Shown here one piece after another: positions 8,532 to 16,542 of a stretch of 64,000 nt of DNA. Every line of letters begins with the position of its first letter. Positions within the stretch are counted from its first letter, which is position 1. Both the position numbers and the translations under genes were made by a program. This DNA comes from Desulfurobacterium thermolithotrophum DSM 11699 (GTDB lineage: Bacteria > Aquificota > Aquificia > Desulfurobacteriales > Desulfurobacteriaceae). The notes under the pieces were generated by a model that saw only the letters and a list, made by a program, of their open reading frames with translations, was not told the origin of the DNA and did not search any database. The stretch lies in contig NC_015185.1 of the NCBI RefSeq assembly GCF_000191045.1, positions 62,001 to 126,000 of the forward strand. The letters run 5' to 3'.

Positions 8532-9482
8532 TTGAGAAAGGGAATTATCTTTTTTGTTTGTTTGCTTTTCCTATTTTCCTGTGAAAAGATTCCAAGAACC
8601 GCTGAAGGTCTTTATCAAGAAGGAATGAAAGCTGCAAAAGAAGGGGATTGGGGAAAGTCAACCGAAATGCTTGAAAAGGCTCTTGAGGGTGAACTTCCAC
8701 CAAGTAAGCAAGAATTAGCCAAAATTACATTAGCCAATTCTTATTTTAATGATCAGGATTTTGAAAACGCAGCTTTGAATTACGAAGAGTTTTTAGATCT
8801 TTATCCTGCATCTCCACGAGCAAAAGATGCCCTTTTTAGGCTAGGAATTTCTTATCTTAACCTTGTAAAAGGTCCCCAGTGGGATCAAACATTTACGAAA
8901 AAAGCAATTAGAGCTTTTGAAAAGTTTGTAAAAGAGTTTCCAAACGATCCACGAGTGGAAAAGGCAAAAATTTATAAGAATATAGCAAGAAAGATACTTG
9001 CAGAAAATGAAGTTTACATTGGTGGAACTTACGATATGCTTCATAAATTTACAGCTTCAATTAATAGATACAAGATAGTAAAAGAAAAGTACAGAGATGT
9101 AGAATCTTTAGATAGGATTGATTATCTAATAGGAAGGGCTTACTTCTTTACAGATATTCAGGCTAAGGAGGAAATAGATAGATTAAAAAGACAGCTTGAT
9201 AAGGAGAAAGAAAAACTAAATTCAAGCGATCCGGAAGCTAAGAAAGTTGCAGAAAATAGAATTAGATTAGTAGAAAAGGACATAGAAAAATGGCAGAAAA
9301 TAGCCAAGAAGAATAAAGAAATAGGTAAAAGGATACTTACTGAAGTAGCAGCAAAGTACCCTAATTCTACTTACGGTATAAAAGCAAAGAGAATTTTAGA
9401 GGGAGAGAAAATTTTAAATGTTGAACCTGTTATAAATCCTTTAAAGCGTTCAATTTGGTGGAAAATAAAAGAAACACTTTAA
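8532..9482 (+). CDS. bamD: BamD-like outer-membrane assembly lipoprotein (TPR repeats)
   Basis: A lipoprotein signal peptide ends in the lipobox LFSC, with Cys17 as the lipidation site. At least three tetratricopeptide repeats follow, beginning AEGLYQEGMKAAKEGDW, and a coiled-coil-like Lys/Glu segment lies near residues 215-265. This layout fits BamD/YfiO, the TPR lipoprotein of the BAM complex that inserts outer-membrane proteins. The start is TTG with GGAGG 7 bases upstream. It lies between rng and rsfS in a plus-strand operon. Other TPR lipoproteins look similar, so the specific name is less certain than the class. Confidence 0.75.
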   Translation: MRKGIIFFVCLLFLFSCEKIPRTAEGLYQEGMKAAKEGDWGKSTEMLEKALEGELPPSKQELAKITLANSYFNDQDFENAALNYEEFLDLYPASPRAKDALFRLGISYLNLVKGPQWDQTFTKKAIRAFEKFVKEFPNDPRVEKAKIYKNIARKILAENEVYIGGTYDMLHKFTASINRYKIVKEKYRDVESLDRIDYLIGRAYFFTDIQAKEEIDRLKRQLDKEKEKLNSSDPEAKKVAENRIRLVEKDIEKWQKIAKKNKEIGKRILTEVAAKYPNSTYGIKAKRILEGEKILNVEPVINPLKRSIWWKIKETL

Positions 9483-9492
9483 GGAGGAAAAT

Positions 9493-9861
9493 TTGGATAC
9501 TCTAGAAAAGCTAAAAATTGCTCTAAAAGCGGCCCTTGATAAAAAAGCAGAAAATCCTGTGATTATTGATTTAAAAGATTTAACGACTCTTGCAGATTAT
9601 TTTTTAATAATTACTGTTAACTCTGATGTACATGGAAGAACAATTGCTGATGAGATAAGGAAAAAGCTGAAAGAAGAGGGAATTGTACCTTTGAACATTG
9701 AAGGTTACGATGCTGCAAATTGGATTCTAATAGACTATGGTGATTTAATCGTTCATATATTTAAGGACGAATTCAGAGAGCTTTACAATCTCGAATCTCT
9801 GTGGATGGATGCTCCAAGAGTGGAAATTGCAGACCTCTTACCGGAGGAAACAGGCGTTTGA
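9493..9861 (+). CDS. rsfS: Ribosomal silencing factor RsfS
   Basis: RsfS binds L14 on the large subunit and blocks joining of the subunits when nutrients are scarce. The 122-aa product shows the family core: DLKDLTTLADYFLI, the GRTIADEI helix, GYDAANWILIDYGD and VHIFKDEFREFYNLE-type ending (here FRELYNLESLW). The start is TTG with a GGAGG site 7 bases upstream, and the stop overlaps the rlmH start. The rsfS-rlmH pair is a widely conserved arrangement, which supports both calls. Confidence 0.95.
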   Translation: MDTLEKLKIALKAALDKKAENPVIIDLKDLTTLADYFLIITVNSDVHGRTIADEIRKKLKEEGIVPLNIEGYDAANWILIDYGDLIVHIFKDEFRELYNLESLWMDAPRVEIADLLPEETGV

Positions 9862-10271
9862 AAATAAGAATTGTCGCTGTAGGAAAAATTTCTACTATTT
9901 TGAAAGAAGCACAAGAACATTATTTGCAAAAGCTTAGAATTTTAGAGATTGTAGAAGTCAAAAAGCAGAGAACAAAGGAAGATGAAGGGAAAAAGCTATT
10001 GGAGAAGGCTAAGGGATACATCGTGGCTCTTGATGAAAGGGGGAGGGAGATGACCTCAAAGGAATTTGCATCCTTTCTTCAAAAACACCCTTTCATTACC
10101 TTTATAATTGGTGGTGCAGATGGACTTTCAGAAGAAGTTAGAGAAAAGAGTAATTTTCTCCTCTCCCTTTCCAAGTTTACTCTTCAGCACGATATTGCAA
10201 GGATAGTTCTTTTAGAACAAATCTATAGAGCTGACCAGATAATCAAGGGAACACCTTATCATAGAGACTGA
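9858..10271 (+). CDS. rlmH: 23S rRNA (pseudouridine1915-N3)-methyltransferase RlmH
   Basis: SPOUT-class methyltransferase that modifies pseudouridine 1915 in helix 69 of 23S rRNA. The family motifs are present: VALDERG, the knot segment FIIGGADGL, and the C-terminal LLEQIYRADQII followed by PYHRD. I place the start at TTG 9858, overlapping the rsfS stop as TTGA, because it gives the usual N-terminus (KIRIVAVGK) and GGAGG lies 10 bases upstream. The product is then 137 aa, slightly shorter than E. coli RlmH. It converges on nifB with only one base between the stops. Confidence 0.95.
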   Translation: MKIRIVAVGKISTILKEAQEHYLQKLRILEIVEVKKQRTKEDEGKKLLEKAKGYIVALDERGREMTSKEFASFLQKHPFITFIIGGADGLSEEVREKSNFLLSLSKFTLQHDIARIVLLEQIYRADQIIKGTPYHRD

Positions 10272-10272
10272 A

Positions 10273-11241
10273 TCACTCTTCAATCTTTTCAAGTTCACAA
10301 CTTCTGCATACAACTATTTTTCCACTCTTCTCTAAGAAGACTTCAAACAGGTCATAACCATTTGAAGAAGCAACAGTTATAAATTTATTTTTTCTTTTCT
10401 GTTCTCCTCTTACTCTTCCTACTGCATCTGCTCTGCACCTTCCACAATGGTTCATTATTTTAAGACCAAGTTTTTCAAGTTCATTTTTTATTTTCTTTAA
10501 TTTTTCTTTTTGGGGTGTTTTTTTTATACCTTTTTTCCAAAAGACTGTACCTTCAACTGGTATCATAGGAATAACATTGTAAATATAGATTCCTAACTCT
10601 TTCATAAATTTTCCTATTTCAATTATATGGTTGTCATTAATGCCGGGAATCATAACGGTGTTAACTTTTACTAAAATGTTACGGGAAAGGAGTTTTCTTA
10701 TGCCTTTTATTTGATTTTCAATAATTAATTCAGCCATTTCTCTATTTTTGTAAACTTTTCCATCTTTTACAGCAAAGGAATAAATGTTTTCAACGATTGC
10801 TGGATCAATACCGTTAACTGTAACTGTAACATGTTTTATCCCAAGCTTTTCTATCCAGTCTATATTTTCAGGAAGACTTAAGCCGTTTGTACTAAGACAT
10901 AAATGCATATCTGGATAGATTTTTCTAATTAGGTTAAAGGTTTGTCTTGTTTTTTCTGCATTTGCAAGAGGATCTCCAGGTCCTGCAATTCCTGCAACTG
11001 TTAAGTAAGGAAGTTTTTCTCTATAGAAAATTGTTTTAAGTGCAGCTTCTTTTGGAGTCAGGACTTGACTTGTAACACCGGGTCTAGATTCATTTGAGCA
11101 GTCGTATTTTCTATTGCAAAAATTGCAAAGAACGTTGCATTTTGGAGCTACAGGAAGATGAATTCTTCCATAATCTTTTGCATTCTTGTTATAGCAAGGA
11201 TGTTTTCTTATCAGTTTTTCAATTTTTGTTGTTACTGTCAT
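10273..11241 (-). CDS. nifB: NifB, radical SAM protein of nitrogenase cofactor synthesis
   Basis: NifB builds the carbide-containing 8Fe-9S core (NifB-co) of the nitrogenase cofactors. Diagnostic signatures are HPCYNKNA (residues 14-21), YGRIHLPVAP, the SAM cluster Cys35-x3-Cys39-x2-Cys42, ESRPG (51-55), AGIAGPGDPL and the C-terminal HCGRCRADAVG that supplies ligands for an accessory cluster. At 322 aa it has only a short C-terminal extension instead of the full NifX-like domain of many bacterial NifB proteins. No other nif gene is in the window. It has its own sigma-54 promoter and upstream dyad. Confidence 0.93.
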   Translation of the reverse strand: MTVTTKIEKLIRKHPCYNKNAKDYGRIHLPVAPKCNVLCNFCNRKYDCSNESRPGVTSQVLTPKEAALKTIFYREKLPYLTVAGIAGPGDPLANAEKTRQTFNLIRKIYPDMHLCLSTNGLSLPENIDWIEKLGIKHVTVTVNGIDPAIVENIYSFAVKDGKVYKNREMAELIIENQIKGIRKLLSRNILVKVNTVMIPGINDNHIIEIGKFMKELGIYIYNVIPMIPVEGTVFWKKGIKKTPQKEKLKKIKNELEKLGLKIMNHCGRCRADAVGRVRGEQKRKNKFITVASSNGYDLFEVFLEKSGKIVVCRSCELEKIEE

Positions 11242-11274
11242 AATGACCTCCGTTTTTCTTTAAAAAACGAAGGA

Positions 11275-11290
11275 AGCAAGTAACATGCCA
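11275..11290 (-). promoter_or_regulatory. Sigma-54 promoter of nifB
   Basis: Read on the minus strand the bases are TGGCATGTTACTTGCT. This matches the -24/-12 consensus TGGCAC-N5-TTGCW with one change and has the required GG-N10-GC spacing. It predicts transcription starting near 11264, about 23 bases before the nifB ATG. Sigma-54 control of nif genes through NifA is well established; the match and position here are read directly from the sequence. Confidence 0.82.
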
Positions 11291-11344
11291 AAGAATTTTT
11301 ATTGAAATCAAAGATTTTAGAACAGCTCTTTTGTTATTTTTATT

Positions 11345-11372
11345 ACAAAGTGTAATTTTCCTTACATTTTGT
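11345..11372. promoter_or_regulatory. NifA-type upstream activator dyad for nifB
   Basis: An 11-bp inverted repeat (ACAAAGTGTAA and TTACATTTTGT, one mismatch, 6-base spacer) contains TGT-N10-ACA at 11351-11366, the classical NifA upstream activating sequence. It lies about 60 bases upstream of the -24 element of the nifB promoter, a normal distance for an enhancer-binding activator. Another dimeric activator could bind the same dyad. Confidence 0.65.
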
Positions 11373-11397
11373 AAGTTTTTCTACAGATAGAATTTTT

Positions 11398-12324
11398 CTA
11401 CAGTTTTGAGAATTTACATTTCGTTCCCTGAAAGGTATTTCTTTCTTCAAATCTTCTTCTTATCAAATTTATTACTCTGTTCTTCTCCTTATGGCTGCAC
11501 CATTCGGGGCCGATCAAAAGGTCTTCTGGAGCTTCTCCAGTTATTCTCTGAATAACTGTTTCTTTTGGTAATCTTTCGATAAAGTCAACGACTAAATCCA
11601 CATATTCTTCAAGCGTTAAAAGTCTGAACCGCTCCTCAAGGTAAATTTTTTCAAGCGCAGTATTTTTTATCACATGAAGTGGATGGATTTTTACGCCGTC
11701 AACTTTCAGTGCTGCTAAAAATTTTGCCGTCTCCATCATGTCATCGTAATCTTCTGTTGGAAGACCTAAAATCGTATGGACGCAAATGTTTATCTTTGAA
11801 AACTTCCGGGTTCTCAAAACAGCATCCACAAAATCGGAAACCCCATGTCCCCTATTCATCCATCTTAGGGATTTAAAGTGAGAGCTTTCCAGTCCATACT
11901 CTATCCACACAAGATAATCTTCTGTATAGGAGTTAATTAGCTTTAGCGTTTCATCTAGTACACAGTCTGGACGAGTACCAATAATAAGACCTACAACTTC
12001 CGGAAATTTCTTAATTTCATCGTATATGGGCTTCAAAACTTCCGGTGGAGCGTAGGTGTTGGTGTATGCCTGAAAATAAACGAGAAATTTCTTTGCTTTG
12101 TAGCGCCTCTTAACCCTTTCTATTCCCTCAGCTATCTGCTTCTCTATCTCCTTCCTTCTCTTTTCAGGATCATAATCAGAGCCAGAGTAACAGTAAATAC
12201 ATCCCCCTTTCCCTTTAAAGCCATCCCTATTAGGACAGGTGAAGCCGGCATCTACTGTTACTCGATAGACTCTTTCCCCAAATAGATTTTTAAGGTATCT
12301 GGAATAGGAGTAATACCTCTCCAT
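11398..12324 (-). CDS. YhcC-type radical SAM protein (TIGR01212)
   Basis: Radical SAM enzyme of unknown substrate, related to the Elp3-like group. The cluster ligands are Cys30, Cys42 and Cys45 in an unusual spaced form (CPNRDG then GGCIYC), which is typical of TIGR01212. Downstream are YFQAYTNTYAP, IGTRPDC, EYGLES and HTILGLPTED, all family blocks. Length 308 aa is normal. Its ATG overlaps the end of the acidic-protein gene by one base, so the two are co-translated. The nifB activator site lies just beyond its stop, so nifB is probably transcribed independently. Confidence 0.9.
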   Translation of the reverse strand: MERYYSYSRYLKNLFGERVYRVTVDAGFTCPNRDGFKGKGGCIYCYSGSDYDPEKRRKEIEKQIAEGIERVKRRYKAKKFLVYFQAYTNTYAPPEVLKPIYDEIKKFPEVVGLIIGTRPDCVLDETLKLINSYTEDYLVWIEYGLESSHFKSLRWMNRGHGVSDFVDAVLRTRKFSKINICVHTILGLPTEDYDDMMETAKFLAALKVDGVKIHPLHVIKNTALEKIYLEERFRLLTLEEYVDLVVDFIERLPKETVIQRITGEAPEDLLIGPEWCSHKEKNRVINLIRRRFEERNTFQGTKCKFSKL

Positions 12325-12704
12325 TAGAGTTCCTCTTCTTCTTCCTCAAACTCTATACCAATTGGTATGAGCTCTGCAACATCAGAAAGTTCCCACTCTT
12401 CAAATTTTTGTTTACCAAGTTCTTCGCATTCCATTGGGACAACAAAGAGAAAACCTTCACCTGATCTTCTGCAGTGTTCTGCTATTGTTTTTGCTTTTTT
12501 CTCAGATTCTTCTGCTTCAAGAGTTTGGCAATCTTCTACCTGGACAGCAATTTGCTGATTTTCGCCGTTTTCATCCGTATAAACGGCTAAAAAGTCAGGA
12601 AGGTATTCTTCGTCTGCCTCTACTTCGTAAATTTCAAATCCTTCTTCTTCCATTAAAGCAGCAATTACTTCTATTAATTCTTCTCTTGAAAGTTTTTCTT
12701 CCAT
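12324..12704 (-). CDS. Acidic hypothetical protein, 126 aa
   Basis: A soluble, very acidic protein (Glu over a quarter of residues) ending in a Glu run, FEEEEEEL. The middle segment, FLAVYTDENGENQQIAVQVEDCQ, read as short pieces, looks like a small alpha/beta domain with Cys residues at DCQT, EHCRR and MECEE. No named family is recognised; it could be a nuclease-fold-like or modification-associated protein. It precedes and overlaps the YhcC-type gene by one base, so the two probably act together or at least share expression. Confidence 0.7.
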   Translation of the reverse strand: MEEKLSREELIEVIAALMEEEGFEIYEVEADEEYLPDFLAVYTDENGENQQIAVQVEDCQTLEAEESEKKAKTIAEHCRRSGEGFLFVVPMECEELGKQKFEEWELSDVAELIPIGIEFEEEEEEL

Positions 12705-12737
12705 ACTTTATTCCTCCAATTTTAGTTAAGATTAATT

Positions 12738-12743
12738 TATAAT
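12738..12743 (+). promoter_or_regulatory. Likely -10 box for the phosphatidyltransferase operon
   Basis: A consensus TATAAT lies 29 bases before the ATG at 12773, in the 68-base divergent spacer. No good -35 hexamer stands 16-18 bases upstream, so this rests on the -10 match and position only. Confidence 0.4.
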
Positions 12744-12772
12744 TTTCCCTAACAATCACAAGGAAAAGGATA

Positions 12773-13354
12773 ATGATTAGTTCTACAGATATAAAGCTAA
12801 AGATTCAAGAGTTCCTTAAACCTTTTGCGGAACTGGCAGGTTCAATAGGAGTATCTCCCAATGTTATTACAATTTTAGGTTTTCTTTTCTCTATTTTTTC
12901 AGGTATTGCTATAGCTTTTAGTAATCTTACCCTTGGAATAATTTTTTTTACTATTTCTGGTCTTTGTGACATGCTTGATGGAATTATTGCAAGGGTTAAC
13001 GGTAAGACAACAAACTTTGGTTCTTTTCTTGATTCTTTTTTAGATAGATATGCAGATTTTTTCCCTCTTGCAGGAATTGCTACACTCGGGTTTTATCTTC
13101 AAGACTTTAATCTTTTTATTTTTTCTCTTCTTTCCATTGTTGGTTCTTTTGCAACAAGTTATGCAAGGGCAAAAGCAGAGTCCTTAGGCTTAGAGTGTAA
13201 AGTTGGGCTACTTGAAAGACCTGAAAGGTTTTTCATTCTTCTTGCAGGTTTTTTAACTGGTTTTTTAGTAGAGTTTCTATCTATTCTTGCTATTTTATCT
13301 AACTTTACTGCGTTCCAAAGGTTAATTTGCGCCATGGAGAAGTTAAAAAAGTGA
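12773..13354 (+). CDS. CDP-alcohol phosphatidyltransferase (PgsA-like)
   Basis: Integral membrane enzyme that joins a CDP-activated lipid to an alcohol such as glycerol 3-phosphate or inositol phosphate. The family signature DG-x2-AR-x8-G-x3-D-x3-D is present as DMLDGIIARVNG followed by FGSFLDSFLDRYAD, with about five membrane segments. The acceptor cannot be read from the sequence; PgsA-type phosphatidylglycerophosphate or archaeal-type inositol phosphate synthesis are both possible. An AAGGA site precedes the ATG. Its stop overlaps the mltG start (GTGA), so it heads an operon. Confidence 0.85.
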   Translation: MISSTDIKLKIQEFLKPFAELAGSIGVSPNVITILGFLFSIFSGIAIAFSNLTLGIIFFTISGLCDMLDGIIARVNGKTTNFGSFLDSFLDRYADFFPLAGIATLGFYLQDFNLFIFSLLSIVGSFATSYARAKAESLGLECKVGLLERPERFFILLAGFLTGFLVEFLSILAILSNFTAFQRLICAMEKLKK

Positions 13355-14382
13355 AAAGGTTTTTAGTTTTTGTCTTTATTTTTATCTTGGGAGTTTTTTT
13401 TGTTTTTTCTTATATTCGTAAATCTCTTAACGAAAAAAAACAAGTTGATTTTTCTTTAAAAATTGAAAGAAATCAAAAAATAAAAAAAGTGCTTGAAAAA
13501 CTAAAAAATTTAAAAGTCATAGAAAACGATAAAATTCTTTACTTTTGGATTCGTTTTAATCATATTCCTATAAGAGCAGGTTGTTATAGACTAAAGGGAG
13601 AGTATTCACCCATAGAAATAATTCAAGAACTTACAAAAGGAACTCCTTGCCTTACTAAGTTTACTATACCAGAAGGAGCCAATATTTTTGATGTAGACAG
13701 AATTCTTAGTGAAAAGGGTTTCTGTAAGAAAGGAGAAGTAATAAAACTATCAAAAGATAGAAATTTTCTGAATTCTCTAAAACTAAAATTTTTGGAAGGT
13801 TATGTTTTTCCAGATACTTACTACGTAAAAGAAAGTGCAAATTGTGAAGAAGTTTTGAAAATAGCTGTAGAAAACTTTAAAAAGAAGGTAGAGCCGCTCT
13901 TTGAAGGATACAATCCACCAATAATTGTAAAAAAAGGACTTGGAAAAGTCAACAAAGAGAAAATATTAACAGTAGCTTCCATAGTTGAAAAGGAAACATC
14001 TATACCAGAGGAAAAGCCTATAATAGCAGGAATTATTTACAATAGACTTATAAAAGGAATGAGACTTCAGTGCGACCCTACAGTTTACTACTCTTACCGT
14101 TTAGTAGGAATAGAAAAAAGGAAGCTTCACAAAGGAGATACATTGTTTCCTTCTCCGTATAATACCTATTATACGAAAGGGCTTCCTCCAACACCTATTT
14201 GTAATCCAGGACTAGAATCGATAGAAGCTGCAATGTTCCCAAAGAAAACTTCCTACCTTTACTTTGTTGCAGAAGACGGTAGGCATTTGTTTTCAAAAAG
14301 TTATAATCATCATTTAAAACTTATCAGGAAGATTTATAAGTATGGCGAAAAAAGAAAAGAGAAAACGGTACGTAATAGATAG
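13351..14382 (+). CDS. mltG: Endolytic murein transglycosylase MltG
   Basis: MltG cuts nascent peptidoglycan glycan strands in the inner membrane. One N-terminal membrane segment (VKRFLVFVFIFILG onward) is followed by a LysM-like region and the catalytic YceG domain with ILTVASIVEKET, containing the active Glu, then GIIYNRL and LQCDPTVYY. The start is GTG 13351, overlapping the previous stop, with GGAG 11 bases upstream. The 343-aa length is normal. It overlaps the following kinase gene by 41 bases. Confidence 0.93.
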   Translation: MKRFLVFVFIFILGVFFVFSYIRKSLNEKKQVDFSLKIERNQKIKKVLEKLKNLKVIENDKILYFWIRFNHIPIRAGCYRLKGEYSPIEIIQELTKGTPCLTKFTIPEGANIFDVDRILSEKGFCKKGEVIKLSKDRNFLNSLKLKFLEGYVFPDTYYVKESANCEEVLKIAVENFKKKVEPLFEGYNPPIIVKKGLGKVNKEKILTVASIVEKETSIPEEKPIIAGIIYNRLIKGMRLQCDPTVYYSYRLVGIEKRKLHKGDTLFPSPYNTYYTKGLPPTPICNPGLESIEAAMFPKKTSYLYFVAEDGRHLFSKSYNHHLKLIRKIYKYGEKRKEKTVRNR

Positions 14383-15502
14383 TTCGGGAGAAAAGTATCC
14401 TTTTTCAAAAGGTGTTCTTGTTCGGTCTCTTACTAAAACCGGTCTTTCAATAAATGAGGCTTATAACATTGCTGACGAGGTTGCTGCTAAGTTTAAAGGT
14501 ACAATAACTTCTGAAGATCTCACAAATCTTGTTTTCAAGGTTTTAAAAAACCAGTACGGTAAAAAAATTGCAGAAAAATACAAACAGCTTGTAGAAGAAA
14601 AAGAAATATTAGTTGTAGAGGCAGACGGAAAAACTTTTGTGCCCTTCTCAAGAGGCATTCTTGCTGGATCTATTAGGTCTGCAGGAGTAGATACTCAAGA
14701 AGCTTTTGAAATTGCTAAAAGAATTGCAGATTATCTAAGACGAAAGGGAAAATTCAGAATAAAAAGAGCTGAGCTCCGTGATATTACGGTTAAATTTTTA
14801 AAAAGAAAACTTGGAAAAGAGTACGCTCAAAGATATCTTCTTTGGCGTCAAATGAAAAGATTAGATAAACCCGTAATAATTTTAATAGGTGGAGCTACAG
14901 GAGTTGGGAAATCAAAACTTGCAGCAGAGCTTGCGGGAATTCTTGAAATTAACAGAATGGCTTCGACAGACTCTATTAGAGAAGTTATGAGGAAGATGAT
15001 TTCAAAAGAGCTTGTTCCTTCTATTCACGTTTCAAGTTACGAAGCAGGTGATGTCGTTTATAAATTTGGAGAGATGGAAAAGGAGCAAAAGATACTTTAC
15101 GGCTTTCTTGATCAGACTGAAAAAGTCCTCACTGGAGTTGAAGCAGTAATAAACAGAGCCATTAAAGAAAATATAAGTCTTATCGTTGAAGGAATTCACC
15201 TTATTCCTGGTGTTTTTGATAGGTTAAAGGAGAAAGCTTACGTAATTCACCTGATACTTACGACTCTTGATGAAGAAATACATAAAAGTCGCTTCAAATC
15301 TCGTGAAAAAGTTTCCCAAAGAACTAGCAAAAAATACTTGCGAAATTTTAAAGCGATAAGACTTATACAGGATTACCTTTATAAAACAGCTGCAGAAAAA
15401 AACATTCCTATAGTTGAAAATATCGATTTTGACCAAACAAGAGAAAAAGCAATCGAAATAATTACGGAAAAGATGATAAGAGAAGTAGGAGTAAAAATAT
15501 GA
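14342..15502 (+). CDS. 2-phosphoglycerate kinase-like protein with two ATP-cone domains
   Basis: Residues about 9-85 and 89-168 each resemble an ATP-cone nucleotide-sensing domain; the second half is a P-loop kinase with GGATGVGKS at 183-191 and family blocks STDSIREVMR and SLIVEGIHLIPG. This matches archaeal 2-phosphoglycerate kinase, the first step toward cyclic 2,3-diphosphoglycerate, a thermoprotectant in some methanogens. The second enzyme, cyclic 2,3-diphosphoglycerate synthetase, is not in the window, so the substrate is an inference from family. It overlaps mltG by 41 bases and crcB by 4. Confidence 0.8.
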   Translation: MAKKEKRKRYVIDSSGEKYPFSKGVLVRSLTKTGLSINEAYNIADEVAAKFKGTITSEDLTNLVFKVLKNQYGKKIAEKYKQLVEEKEILVVEADGKTFVPFSRGILAGSIRSAGVDTQEAFEIAKRIADYLRRKGKFRIKRAELRDITVKFLKRKLGKEYAQRYLLWRQMKRLDKPVIILIGGATGVGKSKLAAELAGILEINRMASTDSIREVMRKMISKELVPSIHVSSYEAGDVVYKFGEMEKEQKILYGFLDQTEKVLTGVEAVINRAIKENISLIVEGIHLIPGVFDRLKEKAYVIHLILTTLDEEIHKSRFKSREKVSQRTSKKYLRNFKAIRLIQDYLYKTAAEKNIPIVENIDFDQTREKAIEIITEKMIREVGVKI

Positions 15503-15873
15503 TTTTCCTCTATGTAGGCATTGGAGGATTCTTAGGAGCTATATCAAGGTTTCTTATTTCAGGATTTGTTCAAAAATTTTTTGGTATTTCTTTTCCTGTT
15601 GGAACTCTTGCCGTTAACGTTTTTGGAAGCTTCTTAATAGGATTTTTAGCAATGTTATTTGAAAACATAATAGCTCCTGAGTGGAAAGCAGTTTTCATTA
15701 CAGGTTTTTTAGGAGCTCTAACTACTTTCTCAACTTTTAGTTACGAAACTGTTATCTTGATCCAAGAAGGTCTTTACCAAAAAGCATTCTTAAACGTCTT
15801 TTTAAACGTTATCTTATGCTTGGTAGCTACCATTTCCGGAATGACTTTATTTAAATTAATGTTTAAAGTTTAA
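15499..15873 (+). CDS. crcB: Fluoride channel Fluc/CrcB
   Basis: Small dual-topology membrane channel that exports fluoride. The 124-aa protein has four hydrophobic segments and the family motifs GGFLGAISRF near the start, GTLAVNVFGSF (the pore Asn) and GALTTFSTFSYE. No fluoride riboswitch is visible, since the start overlaps the kinase gene by 4 bases. A single crcB copy in the window implies a homodimer. Confidence 0.95.
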   Translation: MIFLYVGIGGFLGAISRFLISGFVQKFFGISFPVGTLAVNVFGSFLIGFLAMLFENIIAPEWKAVFITGFLGALTTFSTFSYETVILIQEGLYQKAFLNVFLNVILCLVATISGMTLFKLMFKV

Positions 15874-15892
15874 ACCGTATTTAGAGGAAAAC

Positions 15893-16504
15893 ATGGAACT
15901 TTTAACTCTCAAAGAAGGGAAATTTTTAGTTAAACTTGCAAGAAAAACTATTGAAGATTATTTAAATTTTGGAATAAAGATTGATCCTCCCGAAAATACA
16001 CCTTCAAGGCTTTTTGAAGAAAGAGGAGTTTTTGTTACTTTAAAAAGGTATCCGTCAATGGAACTTAGAGGTTGTATAGGATATCCTGAACCTGTAATGC
16101 CTTTGGTTTTTGCAACAATAGATGCTGCAATTTCTGCAGCTACAAGAGATCCAAGGTTTTATCCAGTAAGACCAGAAGAATTAAGAGATATTTTGGTGGA
16201 GGTAACCGTTTTAACTCCACCTGAGCCTTTAGATGTTCCTCCTGAAAGACTTCCAGAAGAGATAAAAGTTGGGAGAGATGGTTTGATTGTTAGGTGTGGC
16301 CTTGCCAGTGGTCTTTTGCTTCCACAGGTTCCTATTGAGTGGGGATGGAGTGAAGAAGAGTTTCTTTCTCAAACCTGTGTAAAAGCAGGTCTTCCTCCAA
16401 ATTGTTGGCTTGATCCAAGATGTCAGTTTTATAGATTCCAAGGTCAGATATTTACAGAAGTTGAACCCTTTAGTGAAGTAGTGGAAGAAAAAATAATTAA
16501 GTAG
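15893..16504 (+). CDS. AMMECR1 domain protein (AmmeMemoRadiSam protein A)
   Basis: The AMMECR1 fold is shown by ELRGCIGYPEP (residues 57-67), ATRDPRFYPV and EVTVLTPPEPL, followed by GLIVRCGLASGLLLPQVP and a C-terminal CWLDPRCQFYRF. In many thermophiles the family accompanies a Memo protein and a radical SAM enzyme, but neither partner is adjacent. The biochemical role remains unknown. It lies between crcB and an M50 protease gene on the plus strand. Length 203 aa is normal. Confidence 0.92.
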   Translation: MELLTLKEGKFLVKLARKTIEDYLNFGIKIDPPENTPSRLFEERGVFVTLKRYPSMELRGCIGYPEPVMPLVFATIDAAISAATRDPRFYPVRPEELRDILVEVTVLTPPEPLDVPPERLPEEIKVGRDGLIVRCGLASGLLLPQVPIEWGWSEEEFLSQTCVKAGLPPNCWLDPRCQFYRFQGQIFTEVEPFSEVVEEKIIK

Positions 16505-16542
16505 TGAATAGTGATAAATAAGGTTTATAAAGGAGGTTTCAT

